In this document: positions 63,062 through 64,000 of the stretch, in pieces
Layout: each line of letters begins with the position of its first letter
Position numbering within the stretch: the stretch's first letter is position 1
Assembly (NCBI RefSeq): GCF_017810075.1
Contig: NZ_JADNYK010000001.1
Span: 1-64,000, forward strand
Direction: 5' to 3'
Length of the DNA stretch: 64,000 nucleotides
Source of the DNA: Pseudozobellia sp. WGM2
GTDB taxonomy: Bacteria; Bacteroidota; Bacteroidia; Flavobacteriales; Flavobacteriaceae
Notes under the pieces: generated by a model
Told to the model about the DNA's origin: nothing
The model's input: the letters and a program-made list of their open reading frames with translations, nothing else
Databases searched by the model: none
Made by a program: the position numbers and the translations under genes

Positions 63062-63928
63062 CTAATCCTCTTTTCCTGCCTTGAACAAAAAGTCTTTTTC
63101 GGCCTTAGACAAACTCTCGTAGCCCGATTTACTGATTTTGTCTAAAATAGCATCAATTTTCTTTTGTTGGGTTTGCTTATCGTATTTCGCTGAAGTACTT
63201 GTAGAAGGCCTTTGTTTTTTGTAAACCGTTTTCAGGGGAGATTTTTTTTCACTTTTTTTGAATAAGTTGGCTAGACCGTCAATAAACTTTGAGAACCCTT
63301 CACCAATATCAGTTCCTTTATAGAGCTGTCTAGCGTAAACATAGCCCAAGAGAGCACCTCCTAAATGGGCGATACGACCTCCAACATTGCCTCCCAGCGG
63401 TATCTGCACCAAATCCATTAAAACTACGAAGAGTCCGATTTGCCATAGTTTTACGTTGAAAAAGATAAGACGAACCTCTTGATTGGGTATATAGGTGCAA
63501 ACAAAAATTAAAACTGCCATAACACCTGCCGATGCTCCGATAAGAGATGCGTTGATGCCGACCAAGGTAGGGAAGATATTGTAGCTCAAAAGAAATAATA
63601 GACCTCCTAGAATGACTCCTAAAAAATAAATATTCAAAAAACGTTTACCGTCAAAAAGGTTTAAAACGATGCGACCGGCCACATAAAGAATGTACATATT
63701 CCATAAAATGTGAAAAATACCACCATGCAAGAAAGAGTAGGTAATCAATGACCAAGGTTGCATCAAGAAATCGAAAAAGTCTTTGGGTAGTGCGAACCAA
63801 TCTTCAACAGTAGGGCTGATCAATGCTGTGATTAGGCCCATGATGATGAACACAAGTACATTGATTGCAATCAGTTTTTCTGATACACTCAATCTAGCAT
63901 ATTGATATCTTAATCCTCCGTTCGTCAT
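63062..63928 (-). CDS. Rhomboid-family intramembrane serine protease
   Basis: A 288-aa inner membrane protease. Six or so helices span ~20-205. The active site has Ser133 in GASAG (131-135) and His188 in AHLGGALLGY, with HGGIFHILWNMY forming the conserved loop. The C-terminal ~80 residues are soluble and basic, ending in a helical segment (LDKISKSGYESLSKAEKDF) that is common in Bacteroidetes rhomboids. Substrate unknown. It follows another rhomboid-like gene cut by the window edge and precedes the EEP gene with short gaps. Confidence 0.92.
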   Translation of the reverse strand: MTNGGLRYQYARLSVSEKLIAINVLVFIIMGLITALISPTVEDWFALPKDFFDFLMQPWSLITYSFLHGGIFHILWNMYILYVAGRIVLNLFDGKRFLNIYFLGVILGGLLFLLSYNIFPTLVGINASLIGASAGVMAVLIFVCTYIPNQEVRLIFFNVKLWQIGLFVVLMDLVQIPLGGNVGGRIAHLGGALLGYVYARQLYKGTDIGEGFSKFIDGLANLFKKSEKKSPLKTVYKKQRPSTSTSAKYDKQTQQKKIDAILDKISKSGYESLSKAEKDFLFKAGKED

Positions 63929-63929
63929 A

Positions 63930-64000
63930 TTAATTCCACCGGTTGTTGTTAAACTGATTCTTTTTCCAATACCACATCATTAAAAATCCGAAGAGGGCGC
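63930..64000 (-). CDS. Probable second rhomboid-family protein (3' end only)
   Basis: The last 71 bases, read on the minus strand, encode an in-frame tail ALFGFLMMWYWKKNQFNNNRWN followed by TAA, just one base before the next ATG. A hydrophobic helix followed by a short basic/Asn-rich tail is the usual terminus of the first member of a tandem rhomboid pair in Flavobacteriaceae. Too short for certainty; the gene continues beyond the window. Confidence 0.6.
   Translation of the reverse strand, partial: ALFGFLMMWYWKKNQFNNNRWN

Noticed and set aside
1-64000. CRISPR arrays, insertion sequences, integrases, toxin-antitoxin or phage-defence genes
   Set aside because: Looked for direct repeat arrays, transposase motifs and flanking inverted repeats; none found. 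The accessory locus at 547-18598 has no visible mobility genes.
1-64000. tRNA genes
   Set aside because: No cloverleaf with the conserved TTC-A loop was seen in the intergenic gaps.

Overview
The window reads as a chromosomal segment of a Flavobacteriaceae-type Bacteroidetes, probably marine. The evidence is a SusC/SusD pair, CarboxypepD_reg-like TonB receptors, DUF6048/DUF6452/DUF349/CCC-motif families, promoter-like TAnnTTTG boxes, several TTG/GTG starts and low GC content. I see no phage, insertion sequence, CRISPR array or tRNA gene. It opens with the end of an rRNA operon: 23S 3' tail, spacer with a UUCG hairpin, 5S and a strong terminator.

Region 1 (547-18598) is an accessory carbohydrate locus. 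A first plus-strand block holds a DUF1080 lipoprotein, a beta-propeller fused to a type 1 copper domain, a HlyIII-type membrane protein and a propeller fused to cytochrome c. A minus-strand lacI-thuA pair follows. Divergent from it are susC, susD, a DUF6807 protein and a Tat-exported Gfo/Idh/MocA oxidoreductase. A separately promoted second Gfo/Idh/MocA-like lipoprotein closes the locus. No recognisable glycoside hydrolase or polysaccharide lyase is present. The content fits oxidation of a glycoside at C3 followed by DUF1080-type cleavage, with exported copper and haem proteins possibly taking electrons. A LacI-type operator appears to overlap the susC promoter.

Region 2 (18606-36620) is mostly core genome: ZIP transporter, RNA methyltransferases (THUMP type and RlmD), ornithine aminotransferase, small membrane proteins, an Smr protein, a cysteine desulfurase, a TonB-dependent receptor, an M23 peptidase, and a zapB-like/zapA/6S RNA/RNase Y group. 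The 6S RNA is supported by nested complementary helices and a terminator between zapA and rny.

Region 3 (36724-55529) carries a GAF histidine kinase, a DUF349 protein, aroE with two tandem DUF368 membrane proteins, a TPR protein, an aminotransferase, an OstA/LptA-like protein, purA, a Fur-family regulator, a RelA/SpoT homologue, an M48 protease and a TrmH-type methyltransferase, almost all on the minus strand.

Region 4 (55592-64000) contains a molybdopterin cofactor cluster (moaD, moaE, moaA, moaC, mobA, moeB-rhodanese) running into a TauE/SafE permease, then a WbqC/DUF6122 pair. These converge on an endonuclease/exonuclease/phosphatase-family protein and a rhomboid protease; a second rhomboid-like gene is cut by the window end. 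No moeA, molybdate transporter or molybdoenzyme lies in the window.
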